Source: BOG-908 sp963692875 | Lineage (GTDB): Bacteria > Pseudomonadota > Alphaproteobacteria > Acetobacterales > Acetobacteraceae | DNA length: 64,000 bases | Direction: 5' to 3' | NCBI GenBank assembly: GCA_965198755.1 | Contig: OZ240673.1 | Span: 372,001 to 436,000 of the forward strand | Part shown: one piece after another, positions 8,986-16,576 of the stretch | Position numbering within the stretch: position 1 is the first letter of the stretch | Layout: each line of letters opens with the position of its first letter | Notes under the pieces: model-generated | Seen by the model: only the letters and a program-made list of their open reading frames with translations | What the model was told of the DNA's origin: nothing | Databases searched by the model: none | Translations under genes and position numbers: made by a program

Positions 8986-9120
8986 AAGCAAGGCCTGCTT
9001 TTTTGAAAAAAGCAGCAAAAAACTTTTGGTTCTGCTGTCGCGGAGTTTCCTTCAGCGTGTACTCCAGGGAACAACAGTTTTTTTGGTTCTTTTTTCAAAA
9101 AAGAACCGCTTGCTTTCTTG
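8986..9120 (+). repeat. Dispersed palindromic repeat, copy 5
   Basis: CTGC-type left arm beside CTGTCGCGG, GGTTC-type right arm. It sits between the etfB start and the stop of the next minus-strand gene, in an otherwise featureless 354-bp gap. Confidence 0.92.
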
Positions 9121-9174
9121 CTAGACGGTGAACTTCCAAGCCCTGGACCACACGCCAGCGCGGGCTGCCGGTGG

Positions 9175-10689
9175 TCAGTTGCCGGTGATGTGCAGCCCCA
9201 GCAGGCGCGCCCGGTCGGTGACCGGCGCGCGGATGGCGGCGCCGATGGTGATCGGCTGCGGCGGGGTCAGCGTCAGGGTCAGCGTGTGCGGGTGGTCGAG
9301 GAAAGCCGTCACCTGGTCGGCGGCGTCGGGCTGGTTCGGCACCAGCACGCCCAGGGCGACCAGCGGGATGGCCAGCTGCGCGCGCACCAGGTCCGGCGTG
9401 CTGTGTTGCTGGGCGGCGGCCACCTTGAACAGACGCGTGGTCAGGCTGCCGTCGTCCCAAACGAGCGAGGCGTTGTTCACCGTGTTGGACAGCAGCGCCA
9501 CCGCGGCGCCCGTCATTCCGGGCTGCAAAGGCAGTGAACCGGCGGTGAAGGCCGCTTTCAGGTGCAGCCTGCCAAGGTCGTGCAGTGTCACGTCCTCGGC
9601 GATCTCGGTGGGCCCGCCGGCCGGCCGCTTGCTGGTGGCGGCGATGTCGAGCGTGATCGCGTTCATGCCGAACGCGGCGAAGGCGGCGGCCGCGTCGGGC
9701 GGCACCGGCTGCTGGCCTTGGGCGAAGGTCAGGCCGGTCAGCGTGGCGCTGCCCGCGCGCGCGCCGGCGCTGTCCGGCAGTGTCTGCTCGGCGTGCAGGT
9801 CGTGCAGGGTCACCGCCGGGCCGCCCTGCACGTGCAGGGCCACGCCGGAGACGTCGGCCGAGCTGTAGGTGAAGCCCGCCTTGCCGCCGCCGACCGCATC
9901 GCCGGTTTGCTGCACGGCGGCGAGCAGCCCGTGCGCGTCGGCGTCCTTGAGGTTCAGCTGGTCCACGGTGACGTTCAGCTTGGTGCCGCCCTGCGCCGGC
10001 GGGGTGTTCAGCGTCAGGTCCTTCATCGCGACCGCGCCGAGCTTGCCGCCGTCGTAATCGCTGGCGCGCATGCTGCCGACGCTCATGACGAACGGCTTCT
10101 GCCCGGGCGCCGGCTGGGTGTTGTCGACGGCAAGGTCGCTGCCGGTGATGCTGTCCACCGCAAAGGCGAGGCCTGCGTCGGCGGCGAAACTGGGCGTCGC
10201 GCGGTTGGCCGGCGTGGGCGGCAGCGCGAACGGCCGGCCGCTGAGACGGTGCAGCACCAGGCTGCGCATGCCGAGCACGGGTTGCGCGGCACCCGCCATC
10301 TTCAGGTGCACGCCGTTGGCCGAGGCGTCGCTGAGCAGCAGCCGACGCTCGGTCCAGGCCGGCTTGCCGTTCGGGTAGCCGGACGGGTCGAACACGTCGT
10401 GCAGCGCGCGCGGGTCCGGGCTGGACAGGGTGAAGGTGTCGGCGGTGAGCAGCGCGCCGTCCGGCAGGGTGGCGTTCAGGTCGCGCACGGTGCAGGTGCT
10501 GGTCAGCAGGTTGTAGTCGGGCGCGCCGTGGTGCAGCGCGGTGCCGGCCGGCAGCATGTAGCCCAGCACCTGGTCCACGCTGCAGCCGGACGCGTGCCCG
10601 GCGCCAGGGCGGGAGCTGGTTACGTAGGCCCCCGCCGCCACGGCGACGACGGCCACGGCGCCCGCACCTAGGAGAACACGACGATCCAT
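9175..10689 (-). CDS. Unrecognised signal-anchored periplasmic protein, about 504 residues
   Basis: I do not recognise the family. ATG 10687-10689 gives MDRRVLLGAGAVAVVAVAAG, a basic start plus one hydrophobic segment, so an uncleaved anchor or signal peptide is likely. The rest is long, low in charge clusters and rich in short beta-type repeats (LNATLPDGALLTADTF, LTLTLTPPQPITIG), with a layout reminiscent of AsmA/DUF945-like envelope proteins, but no diagnostic motif was found. Two cysteines (in SGCSVDQV and TSTCTVRD) could pair in the periplasm. It stands alone between repeat copies. Confidence 0.7.
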   Translation of the reverse strand: MDRRVLLGAGAVAVVAVAAGAYVTSSRPGAGHASGCSVDQVLGYMLPAGTALHHGAPDYNLLTSTCTVRDLNATLPDGALLTADTFTLSSPDPRALHDVFDPSGYPNGKPAWTERRLLLSDASANGVHLKMAGAAQPVLGMRSLVLHRLSGRPFALPPTPANRATPSFAADAGLAFAVDSITGSDLAVDNTQPAPGQKPFVMSVGSMRASDYDGGKLGAVAMKDLTLNTPPAQGGTKLNVTVDQLNLKDADAHGLLAAVQQTGDAVGGGKAGFTYSSADVSGVALHVQGGPAVTLHDLHAEQTLPDSAGARAGSATLTGLTFAQGQQPVPPDAAAAFAAFGMNAITLDIAATSKRPAGGPTEIAEDVTLHDLGRLHLKAAFTAGSLPLQPGMTGAAVALLSNTVNNASLVWDDGSLTTRLFKVAAAQQHSTPDLVRAQLAIPLVALGVLVPNQPDAADQVTAFLDHPHTLTLTLTPPQPITIGAAIRAPVTDRARLLGLHITGN

Positions 10690-10747
10690 GGGCGCTGGGC
10701 TTTCGGGTTGTTGCGGGATTGAGGGTATGTCACGGCGCAGGAGGGTA

Positions 10748-10815
10748 AGAAAGAGTCTTCTTTTTCGAGAAAAAGAAACAAAAAGCTTTTTTCGGCGCTG
10801 TCGCTGACCTCTCCG
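10748..10815 (+). repeat. Dispersed palindromic repeat, copy 6 (half)
   Basis: A CTTC-type arm with TCGA loop and a slightly altered core (CTGTCGCTG) remain; the GGTTC-type arm is absent. As in copy 2, the surviving half is core plus core-proximal arm. Confidence 0.75.
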
Positions 10816-11113
10816 CACCGAACGCGGTGGGACAGAATATGGCATTCAAACCCGCTCGGGTGTCTGATGACGATCCGCAACCTCGCCCATCCCGGCGCAC
10901 GGGCTGAAAACACTTTAGCGATGCAGCTTTCGGTCGCAGGATACGAGCCACTTGCTCGACGTTGAGTGGGCTTTCTGGAGCGGGGTTCCAAACCTGGACG
11001 TGATCCTGCACCGCAGGTTTTCTCAATGTGTGTTCCTGCAGTGGTCCGGACTCTGCTGGCGTCAGCGGCGATGGCTGAATGTTATACCAGCTGGCGTTAA
11101 TGCTGACTTATAG
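10816..11113. other. Intergenic stretch without a supported gene
   Basis: About 300 bp between a half repeat and the IS-bearing repeat copy. Short frames exist on the minus strand, but none has a convincing start, ribosome site or family resemblance. The sequence gttataccagctgg near 11080 looks palindromic but was not resolved further. Confidence 0.4.
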
Positions 11114-11219
11114 AAAGCAAGCAGTCCTTTTTTGAAAAAAAGGACCAAAAAACTTTTGACTCCGCTGTCGCGCGCTCTCCCGAAAGGTCCGCGACCGCGG
11201 AGTCAAAAGTTTTTTGCTT

Positions 11220-12305
11220 CGCGGATTCAACTTTGAAACGCATAAAGGGTAGCCTTCCCGACCGCGACTAGGGGGCGTGTCTAGACTTCCGGCAAGGGGG
11301 TCTGGATGGGCAAGCATTTGACGGCGGAGCAACGCTGTGAGCTGGCGGCGTTGCATGAGGCTGGTCTGACGCAGGCGGCGATGGCGATGCGGATCGGCGT
11401 CAGCCAGTCGGCCGTCTGCCGCGAGTTGCAGCGCAACGGCGGTGCCGGCTTTTACTGCTCCGGGCTGGCGCAGGACGCGGCAACGCGGCGTCGGTCGGCG
11501 GCCAGCAGCTTTGCGCGCAAGATGACGCCGGCGGTGGTCAAGCTGATCGAAGCCAAGCTGAGGCGGCAGGAATGGAGCCCGCAGCAGATCAGCTCCTGGC
11601 TGGCGCAGACGCAGCAAACCTGCATCAGCCACGAGCGCATCTACCAGCACATCTGGGCCGACAAGCGCGCCGGCGGCACGCTGTTCCAGCAGCTGCGGCG
11701 CACTGGCAAGCGCTACAACAAGCGGGGCGGCAAGCTGGCCGGGCGCGGCATCATCCCTGGCCGGATCGACATCGATCAAAGACCGGCCATCGTGGACCAG
11801 CGCGTGCGCATCGGCGATTGGGAGGTCGACACCATCATCGGCGCCCGCCAGCAAGGCGCCATTCTCAGCCTGGTGGACCGCGTCTCGCGCTACACCCTGC
11901 TGCATAAGCTGCACGCCGCCCAGGCCGAACCCGCAAGCCGCGCCATCATCGCCAAACTGCGACGCCACAGCGCACGCGTGCACACCATCACCGCCGACAA
12001 CGGCAAGGAATTCGCCCTGCACGCCCGTGTCGCGCGCCGGCTGGCGGCCAACTTCTACTTCGCCAAGCCGTATCACGCCTGGGAACGCGGCCTGAACGAG
12101 AACACCAACGGACTGGTCCGCCAATATTTTCCAAAAGGCACCAGCTTGGCCACCATCACCCCGGCCGCCGTCCTGCGCGTGCAAAACAAACTCAACTCGC
12201 GCCCACGCAAGGTCCTCGGCTACAAGACCCCACACGAGGTCTTCTTCGCCCCTTAGTGGCGGTCGGGAAGGCTTACCCTTTATGCGTTTCAAAGTTGAAT
12301 CCGCG
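11220..12305 (+). mobile_element. IS30-family insertion sequence, complete
   Basis: A 1086-bp element with long, nearly perfect terminal inverted repeats. The ends read CGCGGATTCAACTTTGAAAC and continue for about 46 bp with one indel (left near 11252, right near 12273). It is flanked by CTT direct repeats at 11217-11219 and 12306-12308, in line with the 2-3 bp duplications of IS30 elements. Boundaries are ambiguous by one base on each side; the alternative is a 1084-bp element with a 5-bp GCTTC duplication. It carries one intact transposase and has inserted into an arm of the dispersed repeat. Confidence 0.92.
11306..12256 (+). CDS. IS30-family transposase
   Basis: A 316-residue DDE transposase. 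An N-terminal helix-turn-helix (MGKHLTAEQRCELAALHEAG, then RIGVSQSAVCRELQRNG) recognises the element ends. The RNase H-like core has the first Asp in IGDWEVDTIIG, the second in HTITADNGKEFA, and the last Glu in the WERGLNENTNGLVRQYFPKG block, the standard IS30 signature. It ends with NKLNSRPRKVLGYKTP. The frame is intact, so the element is probably active or recently active. Confidence 0.96.
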   Translation: MGKHLTAEQRCELAALHEAGLTQAAMAMRIGVSQSAVCRELQRNGGAGFYCSGLAQDAATRRRSAASSFARKMTPAVVKLIEAKLRRQEWSPQQISSWLAQTQQTCISHERIYQHIWADKRAGGTLFQQLRRTGKRYNKRGGKLAGRGIIPGRIDIDQRPAIVDQRVRIGDWEVDTIIGARQQGAILSLVDRVSRYTLLHKLHAAQAEPASRAIIAKLRRHSARVHTITADNGKEFALHARVARRLAANFYFAKPYHAWERGLNENTNGLVRQYFPKGTSLATITPAAVLRVQNKLNSRPRKVLGYKTPHEVFFAP

Positions 12306-12370
12306 CTTCTTTTTTTCAAAAAAGAAGGCCTTGCTTGCTTCGGAACGGTCAACCTTCGGGCCGGTTGTTA

Positions 12371-13195
12371 TTAGAGGGTGTTATGCACCTTAACCAGGGC
12401 GGCTGCGTTCTTGAGCATGTATCCGATGAATGCGACAAGGTGAAAGCCCGCGAGTGTTTCGGCGTAACGCTCGTAGTCTTTGACCAGTCGTCGGCATCGT
12501 GTTGCCCAGGCGAAGGATCGCTCCACCACCCAGCGTCGGGGCAGCAGCACAAAGCCGCGTTTAGCTTCTGGCAGCTTGACGACGTGCAAGGTGATCCCTT
12601 CGGCTTACGCGGGCTCGGCTGCAGCTTCGCCAGTGTAGCCTTGATCGACAAACGCCAGGGTGACGTTGTCTCCCGTTGCTTCTTGAACGTCCGCGGCAAG
12701 GCGGGCGACCGCCGCGCGGTCACCGACATCGGCCGGCGTCACGTGCAATGCGAGCAGGTGGCCCAGCGTGTCGACCGCCAAGTGCACCTTCGACCCGCGC
12801 TTGCGTTTGGCGCCGTCATAGCCGGCACGTGGGCCGCTTTCCGGCGTCGAGCGCAGCGTGCGGCTGTCGATGATCGCCGCCGTGGGCTCTTCCTTGCGTC
12901 CGGAGGCCAGACGCAGCAGGGCGCGCAAGTCCTGAACCAGCGCCTCGAAACACTGCGCCGCCATCCAACGCTGCATCTGCTGGTAGACCGCGGCCCAGGG
13001 CGGAAAGTCGTTCGGCATGGCTCGCCAGGCGATGCCGTAGCGGATGACGTAACGCAGAGCGTTGAACAGCTCCCGCATTGGATGTTCTCGCTGCGGGGCT
13101 GCTTCGTTCATCAGAGTCAGATAAGGGGCCACCAGCGACCATTCCTCGTCGCTGACGTCAGATGGATATGGCTTGCGAGCGGCAGAAGGAGGCAT
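12371..13195 (-). pseudogene. IS5-family transposase interrupted by an in-frame TAA
   Basis: The transposase starts at 13195 (MPPSAARKPYPSDVSDEEW). It has the expected DDE parts: IIDSRTLRSTPESG, then TLAFVDQGYTGEAAAEPA, then a TAA at 12605-12607. The same frame continues with AEGITLHVVKLPEAKRGFVL, LPRRWVVERSFAW and KDYERYAETLAGFH. Since both halves share one frame, this is a nonsense mutation (for example CAA to TAA) and not a frameshift. The terminal stop TAA at 12371-12373 is formed by the TA target duplication plus one flanking base. The lost part includes the catalytic Glu, so the protein should be inactive unless read through. Confidence 0.85.
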
Positions 13196-13240
13196 CCCCC
13201 TCCATTAGACCCGGCCTTCGCAAAAGTACATAACACCCTC
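12374..13240 (-). mobile_element. IS5-family (IS427-like group) insertion sequence
   Basis: An 867-bp element with inverted ends GAGGGTGTTATG(C/T)AC, flanked by TA on both sides (12372-12373 and 13241-13242). Size and TA target fit the IS427 group. Its transposase has an in-frame stop. It lies 34 bp beyond the repeat copy that holds the IS30 element. Confidence 0.88.
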
Positions 13241-13256
13241 TAGACGCACAACCTTA

Positions 13257-13643
13257 ATGAGGCCGAGTGTCGTTCGAAGACGCGTCCTGCTCGTGGTAGG
13301 CGCTCTGCTGCTGACCGCGGGCAGCCTGTATGTCGGCGTCACCGCGGCTTTCCTCGACCACGCAGAACGCACGATAGCCCTGGTGCAGGACCCAGGCCCG
13401 GGCGGCCGTCACCCCACGCTCCGCTTCAGGACGCCCTCCGGACAGGTTTTGCAGGTCGTGGGGGGAGGCGTGTTCAAGTCGGTTCATGCAGGCGATGCCG
13501 TCAACGTCGTCTACGACCCGATCTCGCCGGCTGCCAGCGCAGCGGTGGACACCGTCGCGGCACTATGGACTCCAGCGGTGCTACTGTTCGTCTTGGGGAG
13601 CAGCTTGCTGGCGTTCGGCGCCCGTTCAGCTCATCGAGTATGA
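13257..13643 (+). CDS. DUF3592 domain membrane protein
   Basis: A 128-residue protein. It has two membrane segments (residues ~8-30 and ~102-122) around a small exposed domain containing HPTLRFRTPSGQVLQV and GDAVNVVYDP, characteristic of DUF3592. Function is unknown; the domain is probably periplasmic. ATG 13257 is 15 bp past the IS5 flank, so the insertion may have removed or replaced its native promoter. Confidence 0.8.
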   Translation: MRPSVVRRRVLLVVGALLLTAGSLYVGVTAAFLDHAERTIALVQDPGPGGRHPTLRFRTPSGQVLQVVGGGVFKSVHAGDAVNVVYDPISPAASAAVDTVAALWTPAVLLFVLGSSLLAFGARSAHRV

Positions 13644-13893
13644 CACATCTTACGTTGCAGGAGGAGACAGGGTCTTCTTTCAAAATGCAGAAACGACCGG
13701 CTTTTCCCAGCGCCATCACTGTGTCTTTGGACACGCAAACTCGGACTACAAAAACTTTGAAAAACAGCGGCTTTTCTGCGTCCTTCACGTGGGTTGGCAG
13801 GAGGCTGCACGCAGGCGGGCGGCAGGTCTGCCTCAAGCAATCGGCGCACCATCTGTTCCGACTGCGGGTCGCTGCTGCCCGAAACCACCTGGT
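13644..13893. other. Intergenic stretch with possible decayed repeat
   Basis: No gene supported. The patches around 13668-13690 (ggtcttctttcaaaatgcag) and 13745-13785 (actttgaaaaacagcggctt) resemble eroded arms of the dispersed repeat but lack clear stems. Confidence 0.3.
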
Positions 13894-14206
13894 CTACCCA
13901 ACCACGCACCGAGTGGCGGATTTCTCCTCAACCACTTCCGTAGAGACCACCCCCTCATCAGCCCCGCGCAGCCGGTGCTGCTTGGCCCCCTGACACGGCG
14001 GGCTGTCATACCAGGCGTGGGCTGTGGCCATGTCGGCGAACTCCAGCAACACCACACCTCTGCGGCCGGGCCTTTCGGCGTCTCGCTGGGGCCGTATAAG
14101 GCGAGCGGCTTGAAGGCGCGCTCTTCAAGCGACGCGCCGGTGCGTAGCGGTCCATCTCGGCCTTGTCGGTGGTCGTGTCGCGGACGAAGATGGCTTAGGC
14201 CGGCAT
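13894..14206 (-). pseudogene. DUF1330 family protein, decayed
   Basis: The minus strand keeps a good ribosome site (AGGAGA, 7 bp before ATG 14204-14206) and a DUF1330-like order of segments, split over frames: MPA-stop-AIFVRDTTTDKAEMDRYAP, then FKPLALYGPSETPKGPAA, then VVLLEFADMATAHAWYDSPP and AKQHRLRGADEGVV, ending at TAG 13894. The fourth codon is TAA where the family usually has Tyr. At least two frame changes follow (near 14130 and near 14065). The gene is therefore dead. It sits beside the two insertion sequences. Confidence 0.75.
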
Positions 14207-14288
14207 GTGTATCTCCTGAGTGGCGCAGTCTCCTGCGCATAGGCGCCTGCGGTGACCCGCGGTCGGCTTGTACTGCAGCGGTCGCCGC

Positions 14289-15551
14289 TCAACCTACGCC
14301 CAGATGCGGCCGCAGGAACGCCAGCAGGTCGCCGCCGGGAAACAGCACGCTGCGCATGCCAGCGGCGGCACCGGCCTGCATGTCGGTATCCTTGTCGCCC
14401 ACCATCAGGCAGTGCCGCACGTCCAGGTCCCACACTTTCAGCAGGTCAGTCAGCATGCCGGGCGCGGGCTTGCGCCAGTCGCTGTCGCGCCGGTAGGCGT
14501 CGACGCGGCCTTCGGTGTGGTAGGGGCAGTAGCGCCAGTCGTCGAGCGTGCCGCCGGCGCGGCGCAGCTCGTCGGCCAGCCAGCGCAGCAGCGCGTCCAC
14601 CTCCGGCTCGCCGTAGAGCCCGCGTGCGACGCCGGCCTGGTTGGTGACCACGAAGACGTGCCAGCCGTGCGAGGTGGCCAGTGCGACCGCCTCCCGCGCG
14701 CCGGCCATCCACTCCCAGCGGTCGCGGCTGCCGACGTAGCCGTGGTCGACGTTCAGCACGCCGTCACGGTCGAGGAACAGCGCGGGGCGGTCCATGCAGG
14801 CGGCGAGCTCGCGGCGGGCGTGCGCCAGGTCGTCAGGCACGCCGATGTCGACGAACCAGCCGTGCTGGCGGGTGGCGCGCAGCGCGCCGGCGGCCGCCAT
14901 CGGCGCCAGCAGGTCGCGCTCCAGCGAGCAGTCGGCGGTGAGGTGGCCCAGCACGCGGCGGTCCAGCGCGTAGATGCCGGCGTTGATCAGGCCCCCTTTT
15001 TGAGCGCCGGGTTGGCCGGCCAGCGCCGGGTCGGGGCGCTCGCGGAACGCGGTGACCGTCTCGCCGTCCAGCGTGACAGTGCCGTAGCGTGAGGCGTCGG
15101 GGATTTCACGCACGATCATGCGGGCCAGCGCGTCGTCCGGGTCGCGGGCGAAGTCGGCAAGCAGGGCGGCGATGTTGCAGTCGAACAGCGAGTCGCCGTT
15201 GCACATCAGGAAGCGTTCGGCGAGCAGCGGGGCGGCGTGGAACAGCGCGCCGCCGGTGCCGGCGCGGTGGGGTTCTTCGGAGAAGCGCACCGTCACGCGC
15301 CTGGGCAGCGAGTCGGCCGCGTTCAGCACGGCGTCTTGCACCGCCAGCGGCAGGTGGCCGGTGAGGATGACGAAGTCGTCCACGCCGAAGCGCAGCATCT
15401 CGCGCATCAGCCAGGCGATGAACGGCCGCCCGCCCACCTGCAGCACCGGCTTCGGCGTTTCCGCGGCGATGTCGCCCAGCCGCGTCGCCAGGCCGCCCGC
15501 GAGGATCGCGCATTGCCGGATGGTGGCCGGCCGTGGCTCGGCGCCGTTCAT
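14289..15551 (-). CDS. Bifunctional heptose-1-phosphate nucleotidyltransferase / heptose bisphosphate phosphatase
   Basis: A 420-residue fusion. Residues ~12-240 form an HddC-like nucleotidyltransferase (CAILAGGLATRLGDIAAETP, MCNGDSLFD, GLINAGIYALDR, FVDIGVPDDLA). Residues ~248-420 form a GmhB-type HAD-IIIA phosphatase (ALFLDRDGVLNVDHGYV, VVTNQAGVARG, CPYHTEG, WRKPAPGM, MVGDKDTDMQAG). It would dephosphorylate D-glycero-D-manno-heptose bisphosphate and then activate heptose-1-phosphate to a nucleotide sugar for LPS or S-layer glycans. The flanking gmhA and hddA supply the earlier steps. ATG at 15549-15551. Confidence 0.9.
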   Translation of the reverse strand: MNGAEPRPATIRQCAILAGGLATRLGDIAAETPKPVLQVGGRPFIAWLMREMLRFGVDDFVILTGHLPLAVQDAVLNAADSLPRRVTVRFSEEPHRAGTGGALFHAAPLLAERFLMCNGDSLFDCNIAALLADFARDPDDALARMIVREIPDASRYGTVTLDGETVTAFRERPDPALAGQPGAQKGGLINAGIYALDRRVLGHLTADCSLERDLLAPMAAAGALRATRQHGWFVDIGVPDDLAHARRELAACMDRPALFLDRDGVLNVDHGYVGSRDRWEWMAGAREAVALATSHGWHVFVVTNQAGVARGLYGEPEVDALLRWLADELRRAGGTLDDWRYCPYHTEGRVDAYRRDSDWRKPAPGMLTDLLKVWDLDVRHCLMVGDKDTDMQAGAAAGMRSVLFPGGDLLAFLRPHLGVG

Positions 15552-15603
15552 GTGAACGTCCTTTCTATCCGACCCTTCTGTCGAATGTCCTTAATGAAGG
15601 TTC

Positions 15604-15647
15604 TAAGGACGACTGTCCTTAGCGGGGTCCAGGGGCAGAGCCCCTGG
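15604..15647. terminator. Double hairpin between gmhA and the heptose fusion gene
   Basis: Two adjacent inverted repeats: TAAGGAC/GTCCTTA (15604-15621) and CCAGGGGC-AGA-GCCCCTGG (15629-15647). The second motif is of a type I recall as common between genes in Acetobacteraceae. It lies in a 217-bp gap between two minus-strand genes and could attenuate or terminate transcription from gmhA; no T-tract follows, so this is uncertain. Confidence 0.45.
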
Positions 15648-15768
15648 CCTTTCCGAACTGCCAAGCGAGAAGCTGAGCCGCGCCATTTGCCGCCGAGCCG
15701 CCGGTGCTCACCCACGCGGACGCGGTCCGACTTTCGGGCCGGTGCGCCTAAGGAAAACGCCGCACCGC

Positions 15769-16359
15769 TCACGCCTGCGCACCTTGCGGGAACAGCGCGC
15801 GTTCCACCGCGGCGAGCACCGCGTGGGCTGCGGCCACGTGCAGCTGCTGGACGACCTGCGCCTGCGGCGCCGGCGCGCGGAAGACGTGGTCGTAGCAGGC
15901 CAGCATCTCGCCGCCGGCCGCGCCGGCGAAGCCCAGCGTGAGCATGCCCCGCGCGCGCGCCGCCTCGGCCGCCAGCACCAGGTTGCGCGAGTTGCCGGAG
16001 GTGGACAGCGCCAGCAGCGCGTCGCCGGGCCGGCCGAGTGCGGTCACCTGGCGGGCGAAGACGGTCTCGAACCCGTAATCGTTGCCGCAGGCGGTCAGGA
16101 TCGGCCCGCTCTCGGCCAGAGAGATGGCGGAGAGCGGCGCGCGGTCGAACATCAGGCGGCTGACGAACTCGGCAGCGATGTGCTGCGAATCCGCCGCACT
16201 GCCGCCGTTGCCGGCCAGCAGCACGCGGCCGCCGGCGCGCAGGCAGCCGGCGAGCGCGCGCGCCATCTCGGCCAGCACTGCGAGGCAGGCCGGGTCGGCG
16301 GCGAGCCTGGCGGCAGCTTCGGCGGTAATCGCGAGGTGGGCGGAGACGTCGGTTTCCAT
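15769..16359 (-). CDS. gmhA: D-sedoheptulose-7-phosphate isomerase
   Basis: Converts sedoheptulose-7-phosphate to D-glycero-D-manno-heptose-7-phosphate, the first step of heptose synthesis. 196 residues, normal length. SIS-domain motifs: VLLAGNGGSAADSQHIAAEF, TACGNDYGFETVF, ALSTSGNSRNLVLAAE, and the C-terminal QLHVAAAH helix with the catalytic His. ATG at 16357-16359. It is divergent from hddA across a repeat copy. Confidence 0.95.
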   Translation of the reverse strand: METDVSAHLAITAEAAARLAADPACLAVLAEMARALAGCLRAGGRVLLAGNGGSAADSQHIAAEFVSRLMFDRAPLSAISLAESGPILTACGNDYGFETVFARQVTALGRPGDALLALSTSGNSRNLVLAAEAARARGMLTLGFAGAAGGEMLACYDHVFRAPAPQAQVVQQLHVAAAHAVLAAVERALFPQGAQA

Positions 16360-16398
16360 TGATGCCTCTGTGCCTCAATCAGGGCGTGGCTGCATAGG

Positions 16399-16532
16399 CA
16401 AGGCAAGCGGTTCTTTTTTGAAAAAAAGAACCAAAAAACTTTTGTTCCCTTGCGCGCGCGCTGCAGAACCATCGCGACAGCAGGGACAAAAGTCTTTTGC
16501 TTCTTTTCTTCAGAAAAGAAGGCCTTGCTTTT
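16399..16532 (-). repeat. Dispersed palindromic repeat, copy 8
   Basis: GGTTC-type left arm, core CCGCGACAG-like (ATCGCGACAG) near a CTTC-type right arm. It lies in the divergent gmhA-hddA promoter gap, a place where a pure terminator role is unlikely. Confidence 0.92.
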
Positions 16533-16576
16533 TACTCAAAGTTGCGTGAGTCGATACCGCAACGAAGGAGCCCCTA

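Larger units (their letters stand above)
11114..12340. repeat. Dispersed palindromic repeat, copy 7, split by IS30 element
   Basis: The left part (11114-11219) carries a GTCC-type arm and a spacer with the core in both orientations. The CTTC-type right arm is cut at TTTTTTGCTT and resumes at 12306 (CTTCTTTTTTTC). Removing 11220-12305 and one CTT restores a standard right arm. Confidence 0.88.

Noticed and set aside
8821..9018. N-terminal extension of EtfB starting in the repeat
   Set aside because: The extension has no family similarity; the ATG at 8820 starts exactly at the conserved EtfB N-terminus.
10730..11026. 98-codon minus-strand frame upstream of the IS30 region
   Set aside because: Its second half is repeat-encoded, its start is a weak TTG, and no family resemblance was seen.
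11216..12309. 5-bp GCTTC target duplication for the IS30 element
   Set aside because: Equally consistent with a 3-bp CTT duplication if one more base belongs to each inverted repeat; IS30 elements usually make 2-3 bp duplications.
12605..12620. Programmed frameshift in the IS5-family transposase
   Set aside because: Both halves are in the same frame (starts 13195 and 12589 differ by a multiple of three); the interruption is a stop codon.
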